Shown here in pieces: positions 1 through 6,999 of a stretch of DNA of 57,731 nt. The stretch's first letter is position 1. Every line of letters starts with the position of its first letter. Position numbers and translations under genes: made by a program. The stretch is from contig VYDI01000048.1 of assembly GCA_009843505.1 (NCBI GenBank), forward strand, positions 1-57,731. The letters are read 5' to 3'. Below the pieces are notes generated by a model. The model worked only from the letters and a program-made list of their open reading frames with translations. It ran no database searches and had not been told where the DNA came from. The stretch is from Holophagales bacterium (GTDB lineage Bacteria > Acidobacteriota > Thermoanaerobaculia > Multivoradales > Multivoraceae).

Positions 1-186
1 GCCCTGGCCTTCCTGCGACGGATCGCCGGCTCGGATCTGGCGGGCCTGCAGGCGAACGGCCAGGTCGACGAGGCCACGCTCAGATCGGTCGAGTCAGTCA
101 CGCGGGAGGTGCGCCGCGCCTTCCTGGGCCGGGAGCTGAAGAGCTACGGCGTGATGCAGCGGACCCTCAGGGACGTCGCGCCCTGA
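1..186 (+). CDS. recO: C-terminal end of a RecO-like DNA repair protein (partial)
   Basis: Only the last 61 codons are present; the gene enters from outside the window and stops with TGA at 184-186. The readable tail (ALAFLRRIAGSDL near the start, then a helix ending FLGRELKSYGVMQRTL) resembles the helical C-terminus of RecO, where a Leu/Arg-rich helix is followed by an LKS motif. RecO helps load RecA onto SSB-coated single-stranded DNA. The stop overlaps the mutL start by one base (TGATG), so the two genes are probably co-translated, and a repair function fits that neighbour. The family call rests on a short, weakly conserved stretch. Confidence 0.5.
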   Translation, partial: ALAFLRRIAGSDLAGLQANGQVDEATLRSVESVTREVRRAFLGRELKSYGVMQRTLRDVAP

Positions 187-2024
187 TGGCGGAGTCCGGC
201 CCGGAACGCCGTGCCCTCCGACGGCTTCCTGATGCGCTGATCTCGCAGATCGCAGCCGGCGAGGTCGTGGAACGCCCGTCATCCGTGGTCAAGGAACTCG
301 TGGAGAACGCGCTCGATGCCGGCGCCGTCCGCATCGAGATCGAACTCGAGAACGGTGGACGCGACCTGATCTCTGTGGCTGACGACGGCAGCGGGATCGC
401 GGCCGGGGACGCGCGCCTCGCGCTTGAACGCCATGCGACCAGCAAGATCGCCTCCTTCGAGGATCTCCTGGAAGTGGCGACCCTGGGCTTTCGCGGAGAG
501 GCCCTGGCGTCGATCGCCGCGGTCTCCAGGTGCGAACTGCTGACCGCCCGGTCGGCCGGCGACGGTCATCGCCTGGTCGTCGAAGGCGGCCGGCTCGCGG
601 TGGAGGAGCCGGTGAGCCGTCCCCGCGGCACGACGGTGACCGTCGAGTCCCTGTTCTACAACGTGCCCGCCCGCAAGCAGTTTCTGAAGCGGCCCGCGAC
701 CGAGCTCCGCCACGCGCTGACCGTGGTCCAGGGGTACGCGCTGGCGCGGCCGGACGTGACGTTCGTTCTGCGCCACGCTCCCGACGCCGAGTCGCCGGGG
801 CGGGAGCTGTTGCGGGCGCAGGCCACCGGAGTCGACGCGGCCGGCCGGCTCAACCGGATCGCACAGTTGTTCGGCGAGGATCTCGTGAACCACCTGACGC
901 CGTTGCCCGAAGCCAGGAGGGAGCAGGGGATCTCCGGTTTCGTCGGCGACCGGGAGACGACGAAGGGCCGGCGCCTCTTCCTGTTCGTGAACGGGCGCCT
1001 GCTGAGGGACCGCGCCGTCCTCGCCATCTACTACAAGGCGGTGCGGGACCTGATGAAGGGAGAGCGGCCGCCGGCGCTCTTCCTGTTCCTCGACGTGCCG
1101 CCCGAGTCCGTCGACGTCAACGTTCACCCGCAGAAGGCGGAGGTCCGGTTCCGCGATGCGGCCCTGATGGGCCGCATCGGCAGCGCGCTGCGCCGGGGAC
1201 TCGAGGCCGCCAAGGGCGAGGAGCCGGCGCCGCTTCGCGAACCGAGCGGCCCCGCGGCGCCGCCGGCCTGGACGGGCGTCGGAGAGGTGCGGGAGGCGCC
1301 CGGCGCGCCGGCTTGGGCGGAGGAACTCGCCGCCCGGTACGGCGGAGCGGGAACCGGACCGACAGGAAAGCTCGCCGAGGTCGCCTACCGGCCGGAGCCG
1401 GCCACTCGCGTTCCCCTTTCCGGCAAGGGCCGGGAATCGCTCCGTCTGATCGGGCAGTACAAGGGCACGATGATCCTGCTCGAGGGGCCCGAAGCGCTGT
1501 TCGTCGTGGACCAGCACGTTGCCCACGAGCGGATCCTGTACGAACGCTTCCGCCGCAGCCTGAGAAAGCAGGATGCGGCGAGCCAGACGCTGCTGGTGCC
1601 GCGCATGCTCGAGCTCTCGGTCGCCGAGAACGCCGCGCTGGCCGAGTGCTCGTCAGCCCTCGCCCGCTGCGGCTACGCGGTCAGGGCCTTCTCCGGCGGC
1701 AGCGCGGCGATCACCGCGATCCCGGCCGTCCTGCCAGATGCGGAAGCGGAGAGCCTCGTGCTGCGTGTCGCGACCCGGGTGGCGGCCGGCGACGAGTTGC
1801 CGGGCGAGGACGAGGCGCTCGCCGACTACCTGTTGACCCAGTTGGCCGCGAGCAGGGCCTGCCGGGCCGCGGTCAAGATGCACGAGGCACTGTCGGCGGA
1901 GAAGATGGAGAGCCTGATCGCGGAACTCTTCGCCTGCGAGCACCCGTACACCTGTCCGCACGGTCGCCCGGTCGTGCTGGAACTCACGGACCGGGACCTG
2001 GAACGCCGGTTCAAGCGGCGCTAA
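186..2024 (+). CDS. mutL: DNA mismatch repair protein MutL (endonuclease type)
   Basis: MutL, 612 residues, couples MutS mismatch recognition to strand removal. The N-terminal GHKL ATPase shows QIAAGEVVERPSSVVKELVE, an ENALDAGA helix, DDGSGI and GFRGEAL within the first 110 residues. A Pro/Ala-rich linker (about 340-420) leads to the C-terminal dimerisation domain. That domain carries DQHVAHERILYE near residue 440, close to the canonical metal-binding DQHAxxERxxYE with Val for the first Ala, then SRACRAAVK and CPHGRP. These are the marks of MutL proteins that nick DNA themselves, as in bacteria lacking MutH. The start overlaps the upstream stop by one base; mutS lies 13 kb away. A palindromic repeat follows the stop directly. 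Confidence 0.96.
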   Translation: MAESGPERRALRRLPDALISQIAAGEVVERPSSVVKELVENALDAGAVRIEIELENGGRDLISVADDGSGIAAGDARLALERHATSKIASFEDLLEVATLGFRGEALASIAAVSRCELLTARSAGDGHRLVVEGGRLAVEEPVSRPRGTTVTVESLFYNVPARKQFLKRPATELRHALTVVQGYALARPDVTFVLRHAPDAESPGRELLRAQATGVDAAGRLNRIAQLFGEDLVNHLTPLPEARREQGISGFVGDRETTKGRRLFLFVNGRLLRDRAVLAIYYKAVRDLMKGERPPALFLFLDVPPESVDVNVHPQKAEVRFRDAALMGRIGSALRRGLEAAKGEEPAPLREPSGPAAPPAWTGVGEVREAPGAPAWAEELAARYGGAGTGPTGKLAEVAYRPEPATRVPLSGKGRESLRLIGQYKGTMILLEGPEALFVVDQHVAHERILYERFRRSLRKQDAASQTLLVPRMLELSVAENAALAECSSALARCGYAVRAFSGGSAAITAIPAVLPDAEAESLVLRVATRVAAGDELPGEDEALADYLLTQLAASRACRAAVKMHEALSAEKMESLIAELFACEHPYTCPHGRPVVLELTDRDLERRFKRR

Positions 2025-2080
2025 CGCGGCAGAAGATCCAGAAGCCGGCGCCTCGCGCCGGATGCCCAGTTTCTGCCGCG
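2025..2080. repeat. Double-hairpin intergenic palindrome, copy 1
   Basis: The spacer between the convergent mutL and rnc genes begins with CGCGGCAGAA (2025-2034) and ends with its exact reverse complement TTCTGCCGCG (2071-2080). Inside is a second perfect stem, CCGGCGC (2045-2051) with GCGCCGG (2055-2061) around a 3-base loop. A close relative sits at 18659-18717, also between convergent genes. No T-tract follows either stem. It could be a bidirectional transcription terminator or a REP-like dispersed repeat; the sequence alone does not decide. Confidence 0.75.
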
Positions 2081-2093
2081 CAGGCTCCTGACG

Positions 2094-2780
2094 CTAGCGG
2101 TCGGCTCTCTCCATGGCGGCAAGTGCCCGGGCGGCCGCCCTCCGCTCGGCTTCCTTCTTCGAGTGGCCCGACGCCGCGGCCACGGCGCGGTCCCCGATCC
2201 AGCACTCGACGTGGAACACGGGATCGTGGTCCGGCCCGTCACGGCCGACGTGGCGGTAGAACGGAGGTTCGAGTCCCTGACTCTGGAGGGATTCCTGCAG
2301 GTCCGACTTGGCGTCCAGGGCGTCCATCGTTTCGGCGGCCTCCGCCTCGATCCATGGTTCGACCAGCTCGCGGGCGGCCCGGAGTCCACCGTCGACGAAG
2401 ACGGCCCCGATCACGGCTTCGAGCGCGTCGGCCAGGAGAGATGGTTTCTCGCGCCCGCCCGACTGATCCTCACCGTGGCCGAGCCGAAGCGCCGGGCCGA
2501 GATCGAGCTCCCGGGCGCGCCGGGCCAGCGCCTCGGCGCTGACGACGTGAGACCTGGTTCGCGACAGGACGCCTTCGGGCGCCGATGGATCACCGCGGAA
2601 GAGCCGGTCCGCCACGACCAGTCCCAGAACCGAGTCGCCCAGAAACTCCAGCCGCTCGTTGTCCTGCTCCAGGCCCCGTTCATTGGCGAAGGAGCTATGG
2701 GTGAGGGCCTGCTCGAGCAACGCGCGGTTCTCGAACCGGTGGCCGAGACGGACTTCGAGAGCCTCGACCGGGTCCGTCAG
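2094..2780 (-). CDS. rnc: Ribonuclease III
   Basis: RNase III cleaves double-stranded RNA in rRNA precursors and some mRNAs. The endonuclease domain starts at once (LGHRFENRALLEQALTHSSF) and contains the signature ERLEFLGDSVLGLVVAD; the second acidic pair lies in LLADALEAVIGAVFVDGG. A double-stranded RNA-binding domain closes the protein (HVECWIGD, then SKKEAERRAAARALAAM). The start is a problem: no ATG, GTG or TTG lies between a GTG at 2924, deep inside asnS, and codons already within the domain. A CTG at 2778-2780 overlaps the asnS stop as CTGA and gives a normal 228-residue protein, so I use it. The function is secure; the start is inferred. Confidence 0.9.
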   Translation of the reverse strand: MTDPVEALEVRLGHRFENRALLEQALTHSSFANERGLEQDNERLEFLGDSVLGLVVADRLFRGDPSAPEGVLSRTRSHVVSAEALARRARELDLGPALRLGHGEDQSGGREKPSLLADALEAVIGAVFVDGGLRAARELVEPWIEAEAAETMDALDAKSDLQESLQSQGLEPPFYRHVGRDGPDHDPVFHVECWIGDRAVAAASGHSKKEAERRAAARALAAMERADR

Positions 2781-4075
2781 GGGTAGATCCGGTCCATCGT
2801 TCGTGGATAGGGAATCGTCTCCCGCAGGTGGGGCACTCCGGCCATCCAGGCGACGAAGCGCTCGACGCCCATGCCGAAGCCGCTGTGCTCGAAGGTGCCG
2901 TAGCGGCGGATGTCCAGGTACCACTGGAAGGCGTCGAGCGGCAGATCGTGCTCCTTGAGCCGTGCGAGCAGCAGATCGTGGTCGTGGATGCGCTGGCTGC
3001 CGCCGATGATCTCTCCGTAGCCCTCCGGGGCGATCACGTCGAGCGCGAGAGCCAGCGACGGATCGTCCGGGTCGGGTTCCATGTAGAAGGCCTTGAGCGA
3101 CGTCGGGTAGTGGGTGACCATCACCGGGCGATCGAACTCCCGGGTGATCGACGTTTCCTCGGGAGCGCCGAAGTCTTCTCCGAACTCGATCCCGGCACCC
3201 TGCCGTTGCAGCAGGTCGATCGCCTCCGCGTAGCGGAGTCGCGGGAACGGTCCCTGGATGGACTCGAGTTTCGAGGTGTCGCGCTCCAGGATCGCGAGAG
3301 GTTCACCGCAGTTCTCCAGCACCCGGCCCGCGAGGTAGACGAGGAAGTCCTCGGCCAGCCCGCACAGCCCCTCGAAGTCGAGGAAGGCCGCTTCCGGCTC
3401 GACCATCCAGAACTCCATCAGGTGCCGGCGAGTCTTCGACTTCTCGGCACGGAAGGTGGGGCCGAAGCAGTAGACCTTGCCCAGGGCCGCCGCGGCAGGC
3501 TCCAGGTAGAGCTGGCCGGACTGGCTGAGGTAGGCGGAGCCATGGTCGAAGTAGGGCGTCTCGAACAGGGTCGACGTGCCCTCGCAGGCGGCGGGCGTGA
3601 GGATCGGCGAGTCGACCAGGTAGTAGCCGCGCTCGCGGTGAAAGTCGTGGATCGCGTGGCAGACCTCGCTGCGGATGCGCAGCACCGCGCGTTGCCGGCT
3701 GGAGCGGAGCCACAGGTGCCGGTTGTCCATCAGGAACGCGGTGCCGTGCTCCTTCGGCGTGATGGGGTAGGCCTCGGTGCCATGCTCCAGGGCCAGGGAC
3801 GACACCTGTACCTCGACGCCGCCGGGTGAACGGGGATCGGCGGCCACCGTGCCCGTTGCCGCGATCGTCGACTCCTGCCCGGCGTGCTGGAGCACCTGCC
3901 AGGAGGCATCATCGACCTCCTTGCGACTGACGACGAGCTGGACGGTGGCGCCCGAGTCACGGAGGCGGATGAAACCGATCCGCCCGCTGGAACGGCGGCC
4001 ATCGACCCAGCCGCGCAGCCGAACCTGCTGTCCGATCAGGCTGCCGAGTTCGGGAATCGAGTTCCACTCCGTCAC
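2777..4075 (-). CDS. asnS: Asparaginyl-tRNA synthetase
   Basis: AsnRS attaches asparagine to tRNA-Asn in the cytoplasm. The 432-residue protein has an N-terminal OB-fold anticodon-binding domain (VRLRGWVDGRRSSGRIGFI). The class IIb core follows, with motif 2 around residues 205-230 (FGPTFRAEKSKTRRHLMEFW) and motif 3 GFGMGVERF close to the C-terminus. The HLMEFWMVEPE stretch is typical of AsnRS rather than AspRS. Translation appears to start at GTG 4075, with GGGGA a short distance upstream and a TATGAT box at about -20. Its TGA overlaps the CTG proposed as the rnc start. Having AsnRS means the cell need not rely only on GatCAB transamidation for Asn-tRNA. Confidence 0.95.
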   Translation of the reverse strand: MTEWNSIPELGSLIGQQVRLRGWVDGRRSSGRIGFIRLRDSGATVQLVVSRKEVDDASWQVLQHAGQESTIAATGTVAADPRSPGGVEVQVSSLALEHGTEAYPITPKEHGTAFLMDNRHLWLRSSRQRAVLRIRSEVCHAIHDFHRERGYYLVDSPILTPAACEGTSTLFETPYFDHGSAYLSQSGQLYLEPAAAALGKVYCFGPTFRAEKSKTRRHLMEFWMVEPEAAFLDFEGLCGLAEDFLVYLAGRVLENCGEPLAILERDTSKLESIQGPFPRLRYAEAIDLLQRQGAGIEFGEDFGAPEETSITREFDRPVMVTHYPTSLKAFYMEPDPDDPSLALALDVIAPEGYGEIIGGSQRIHDHDLLLARLKEHDLPLDAFQWYLDIRRYGTFEHSGFGMGVERFVAWMAGVPHLRETIPYPRTMDRIYP

Positions 4076-4151
4076 CGATCGATCCCCACGAGGCGATCAT
4101 ACCGATGCGGCCGGAGGGCCGGGCGAAGGCGAGTCGCTACACTAGCGCCCG

Positions 4152-4640
4152 ATGCTTCGCCGGCTTTCCGCTCTCGTGACGCCGGGCCGGGCCACTGCCG
4201 CCGTCGCCGCCGCGTGCTGCCTGGCGATCGGAATGGTGGTCGTCGCACCGCTGTCGGCCGCGTCGGGAGGGCGGGCTGCCACGCTGCTCTACGAGTTCTT
4301 CGCGCCGGTCTGCCACCAGATCGCCGAACGCAGCTTTCACGTGCATGGTCACCCTCTTGCCGTGTGCCACCGTTGCTTCGGCTTCTACGTCGGCTTCACG
4401 CTGGGGCTGGCGGTACTGCCCTCCGTCCGCCGATTCCGCGACTGGCTGCTCGACAGGCCCCGGCGGATCATCTTCTTTCTGGCGCCAACCGCGATCGACT
4501 GGCTGTTGCCGGTGAACACGCCGGCAAGCAGGTTTGGGACCGCTCTGTTGGCCTCCGCGGGAATCGCTCTCCTGGTCTGGGCGGCGATCGACCAGATCAC
4601 CTCACGAGATGCCCCGAAACTGCTTGAGGAGACACCATGA
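4152..4640 (+). CDS. DUF2085-type small membrane protein
   Basis: A 162-residue predicted inner-membrane protein. The central block (VCHQIAERSFHVHGHP, then VCHRCFGFYVGF, about residues 53-83) has the Cys-His-Gln / Cys-xx-Cys-xx-Gly-xx-Gly pattern of the DUF2085 family, whose biochemical role is unknown; the Cys and His residues suggest metal or cofactor binding. Hydrophobic segments lie near residues 15-35, 75-95 and 130-150. No Shine-Dalgarno sequence precedes the ATG. TACACT at 4138-4143 ends 8 bases before it, so the mRNA may be leaderless. The gene diverges from asnS, and its TGA overlaps the next ATG (ATGA), so it is the first gene of a three-gene unit. Confidence 0.8.
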   Translation: MLRRLSALVTPGRATAAVAAACCLAIGMVVVAPLSAASGGRAATLLYEFFAPVCHQIAERSFHVHGHPLAVCHRCFGFYVGFTLGLAVLPSVRRFRDWLLDRPRRIIFFLAPTAIDWLLPVNTPASRFGTALLASAGIALLVWAAIDQITSRDAPKLLEETP

Positions 4641-5110
4641 CACCGAACAGATTGAAAGCAGCGGCCATCGGCGGCGGGGCGGCGGGAGTCGCGTCCCAGA
4701 TTCCCGGCCTCTCCTTCGTCAACTGCCTATGCTGCGCCCTGGTTGTCGGAGGCGGCATGCTCGCCGTCTTTCTCGCCCTGAGGAACGAGCCGGCGACGGA
4801 GAAGACGCCCTACGGCGACGGCGCGCTGATCGGCGCCCTGGCCGGGGTCGTCACAGCCATCGTCGGCGCCATCGTGCTCATTCCGATCGCCGCGCTGTTC
4901 GGTGACCCGATGGAGCAGACGCTGAGGATGCTCGAGGGAATCGAGGGCATTCCGCCGGAGGTCCTGGAGGCGATAGGCGGCGACGCGGCGGGTGCCGTGG
5001 GCGCCTTTGCCTTGGTCGGGTTTCTGATGTCTCTGGTGGTCGATGTCGTGTTCGCCGCGATCGGCGGCGTGATCGGAGCGGCCGTCTTCCACAAGAAGCC
5101 TTCGGCTTGA
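4637..5110 (+). CDS. Small polytopic membrane protein, tandem paralogue A
   Basis: A 157-residue protein of unknown function with three or four hydrophobic segments. It begins with a Gly/Ala-rich helix (AAIGGGAAGVASQIPGL), followed by NCLCCALVVGGG and then YGDGALIGALAGV. The same ordered blocks recur in the next gene at 5151: IPGL, an Asn followed by two Cys and ALVVGGG, a PYG-x-GA-x-IGALAG repeat, and a C-terminal GGVIGAAxxHxK. The two genes are therefore tandem paralogues. The start overlaps the DUF2085 stop as ATGA. The adjacent Cys pair at a membrane boundary and the Gly-rich helices suggest packing or a scaffold, but no function should be assigned. Confidence 0.75.
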   Translation: MTPNRLKAAAIGGGAAGVASQIPGLSFVNCLCCALVVGGGMLAVFLALRNEPATEKTPYGDGALIGALAGVVTAIVGAIVLIPIAALFGDPMEQTLRMLEGIEGIPPEVLEAIGGDAAGAVGAFALVGFLMSLVVDVVFAAIGGVIGAAVFHKKPSA

Positions 5111-5150
5111 GGCCGGGTCTGGCGATGTTCTCACCACCAAGGGAGGTTTG

Positions 5151-5609
5151 ATGACAGGGAAGAAAGTCGGATACGCGGCGCTCGGCGGCGGCGCCGGCGC
5201 GGTCGCCTCGCAGATCCCGGGCTTGCAATTACTCAACCTGGCCTGCTGCGCCCTGGTCGTGGGCGGTGGCATCCTGGCGGTCTACCTGGCGCTCAAGGAC
5301 GACCCGCCCGCGCAGGCGGCGCCCTACGGGGAGGGAGCGAAGATCGGTGCGCTCGCCGGCGTCTTCGGCTCCGCCCTGAGCATTCTCATCGGCCTCCTGA
5401 TCCTGGGGGGCATCACGGGCGTGATGGGGATCGGAGCCCTCACTTCGGAATCCGTCGAGGACTTCGAGGCCTTCAGCCTCTTCAGTGCGATCGCCGGCCT
5501 CGGTGTCATCGCGATCGTCGCCTTCTCCCTGATCATCAACGTCGCGTTCTCGACTGTCGGCGGCGTGATCGGAGCGGCCATCGTGCACAGGAAGGCGCCC
5601 GCCGAGTAG
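5151..5609 (+). CDS. Small polytopic membrane protein, tandem paralogue B
   Basis: A 152-residue membrane protein paralogous to the preceding gene: IPGLQLLNLACCALVVGGG near residues 22-40, PYGEGAKIGALAGV near 58-71, and a C-terminal GGVIGAAIVHRK. The middle segment differs, lacking the acidic PMEQ...EGIEGI loop of its neighbour. GGGAGG at 5141-5146 precedes ATG 5151, so I prefer this start to the TTG one codon earlier. It has its own ribosome binding site and lies 40 bases from paralogue A, so it is probably co-transcribed but independently translated. It ends 16 bases before a convergent gene. Function unknown. Confidence 0.75.
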   Translation: MTGKKVGYAALGGGAGAVASQIPGLQLLNLACCALVVGGGILAVYLALKDDPPAQAAPYGEGAKIGALAGVFGSALSILIGLLILGGITGVMGIGALTSESVEDFEAFSLFSAIAGLGVIAIVAFSLIINVAFSTVGGVIGAAIVHRKAPAE

Positions 5610-5625
5610 CCGTCACCGGCCCGCG

Positions 5626-6129
5626 TCAGCGGCTGAGGATGGTTCCCGGCCGGTAGTAGCGCTGATGCCAGATGCCGGCCTGGTCCTCGTCGTCGACCGG
5701 CATCCGCCAGGTGCGGACGGTGGCGGCCTCGAGGGGAAGCCGGTAGAGGCCGCGCGGCTGGTCGATCGTGGCCTGGATGTAGTCCTCGGCCGCGTCCTCC
5801 GGGACGTAGCGGCAGGCTATGCGGCGGTAGCGGTCGCGCCAGACGTCGTCGACGCCGATGTCGTGAACGAGCTCCGCCTCGCCCTCGACCAGGACCTTGC
5901 GGTAGGGGAGGTCCTGCTCGTCGATCGCCAGACAGGTCCGCGAATCGCCACGCAGGTTGGCGAACCAGACGGAGTTCTCGCGCGGGGTGAACCAGATCGC
6001 TCCTTCCTCGAAGATGAACCAGATCGGAGTCACGAGAGGTCTGCCGTCGTCGCAGACGGTGCCGATTCGCATCAGGATTCCCGGTTCGACGAGGAAGGCA
6101 TCGCGTTCGCTGTCGGTCATCGTCGGCAT
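5626..6129 (-). CDS. Pyridoxamine 5'-phosphate oxidase-like FMN-binding protein
   Basis: A 167-residue protein with the split-barrel flavin-binding pattern. Strands RIGTVCDDGRPLVTPIWFIF and IWFTPRENSVWFANLRGD are followed by CLAIDE and a VLVEGEAELV strand. This pattern is shared by PNPOx-like and F420/FMN-dependent small oxidoreductases, and the residue set is too general to name a substrate. It starts 3 bases after the stop of the upstream SDR gene on the same strand, so the two form an operon and may act in one redox route. ATG codons at 6129 and three codons later are both possible. The cytoplasm is the expected location, since no signal peptide is visible. Confidence 0.8.
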   Translation of the reverse strand: MPTMTDSERDAFLVEPGILMRIGTVCDDGRPLVTPIWFIFEEGAIWFTPRENSVWFANLRGDSRTCLAIDEQDLPYRKVLVEGEAELVHDIGVDDVWRDRYRRIACRYVPEDAAEDYIQATIDQPRGLYRLPLEAATVRTWRMPVDDEDQAGIWHQRYYRPGTILSR

Positions 6130-6132
6130 TCG

Positions 6133-6918
6133 CTAGTCCTCCTCGGGTGCGCCCAGCGTCCGCGCCGCGGCGATGTCGGCGGAGTAGTCGCGGAGCCTCG
6201 TCGGCATCAGGGTCATTTCCTCGATCACGGTCCGCTCGGGCAGCGCCGCCGCCGCCAGGATCGCTTCGGCGATGTCTTCGGAGGCCATCATCCCGGCCCG
6301 TTCCTCCTCCGACGGCGGCCGCGGCCGGTTGTCGAGGATCGGTGTGTCGACTTCGCCGGGAAGGACGCTGGTGGCGCGGATGCCGAGTTGCCGGAGTTCG
6401 GCGCCGAGCCCCATGATGTAGTTCCTGGAAGCCGCCTTGGCGGCGCCGTAGGCGGTGCCGGCCATGACGCCCGGCCGGATCGCCGCCATCGACGAGACCA
6501 TGATCACGGTGGCGCCGCCGTGGTCGAGCATGGCCGGCAGCAGCGCCTTGGTCAGCATCGCCGGACCGGTTGCGTTGACCGCCATCACGCTGTCCCATTC
6601 CTCCTGCGAGATGTAGCGTGTGCTGCGCACCTTCGAGCTGTGCCCCGCGTTGTGAACCAGGACGTCGATCGTGGCGTGGCGCTGCAGGATGGCCGCCGCG
6701 AGGCCCCGCACGGCCACCGGATCCTCCATGTCGGCCGAGTGGGCCCAGGCGTTGCCGCCGCCGGCCTCGATCTCGGCGACGACCGCCGACAGGGGTTCCA
6801 GGCGCCGGCCGGAAACGATGATCGACGCGCCCTCGCGGGCGAAGAGCAGCGCGGTCGCCCGGCCGATGCCGGTGCCGCCGCCGGTTACCAGTGCGATCTT
6901 TCCTTCGAGCTTTCCCAT
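6133..6918 (-). CDS. Short-chain dehydrogenase/reductase
   Basis: A classical SDR of 261 residues with an NAD(P)-binding Rossmann fold. TGGGTGIG is at residues 12-19, NAG at 90-92, the catalytic Ser at 142-143 (MVSSMAA), and Tyr157/Lys161 in the YxxxK motif. SGRR after the second strand carries basic residues, which usually favours NADP(H). The substrate cannot be told from sequence. GGGGAGG lies just upstream of the ATG. An FMN-binding protein follows 3 bases after its stop, suggesting a two-gene redox unit. No promoter stands out in the 80-base gap to the MATE gene. Confidence 0.9.
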   Translation of the reverse strand: MGKLEGKIALVTGGGTGIGRATALLFAREGASIIVSGRRLEPLSAVVAEIEAGGGNAWAHSADMEDPVAVRGLAAAILQRHATIDVLVHNAGHSSKVRSTRYISQEEWDSVMAVNATGPAMLTKALLPAMLDHGGATVIMVSSMAAIRPGVMAGTAYGAAKAASRNYIMGLGAELRQLGIRATSVLPGEVDTPILDNRPRPPSEEERAGMMASEDIAEAILAAAALPERTVIEEMTLMPTRLRDYSADIAAARTLGAPEED

Positions 6919-6999
6919 CTGCGTTCGGCCTCCCCGAGGCTGGTAGACGTGGTGCTGGCGGCCCGGAGTGTAGCCCCCGCCCTGGTTGGAGGCGAAGTC

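Noticed and set aside
2781..2924. GTG 2924 as the rnc start
   Set aside because: It would overlap asnS by 148 bases and add a Pro/Arg-rich segment unlike RNase III; CTG 2780 fits better.
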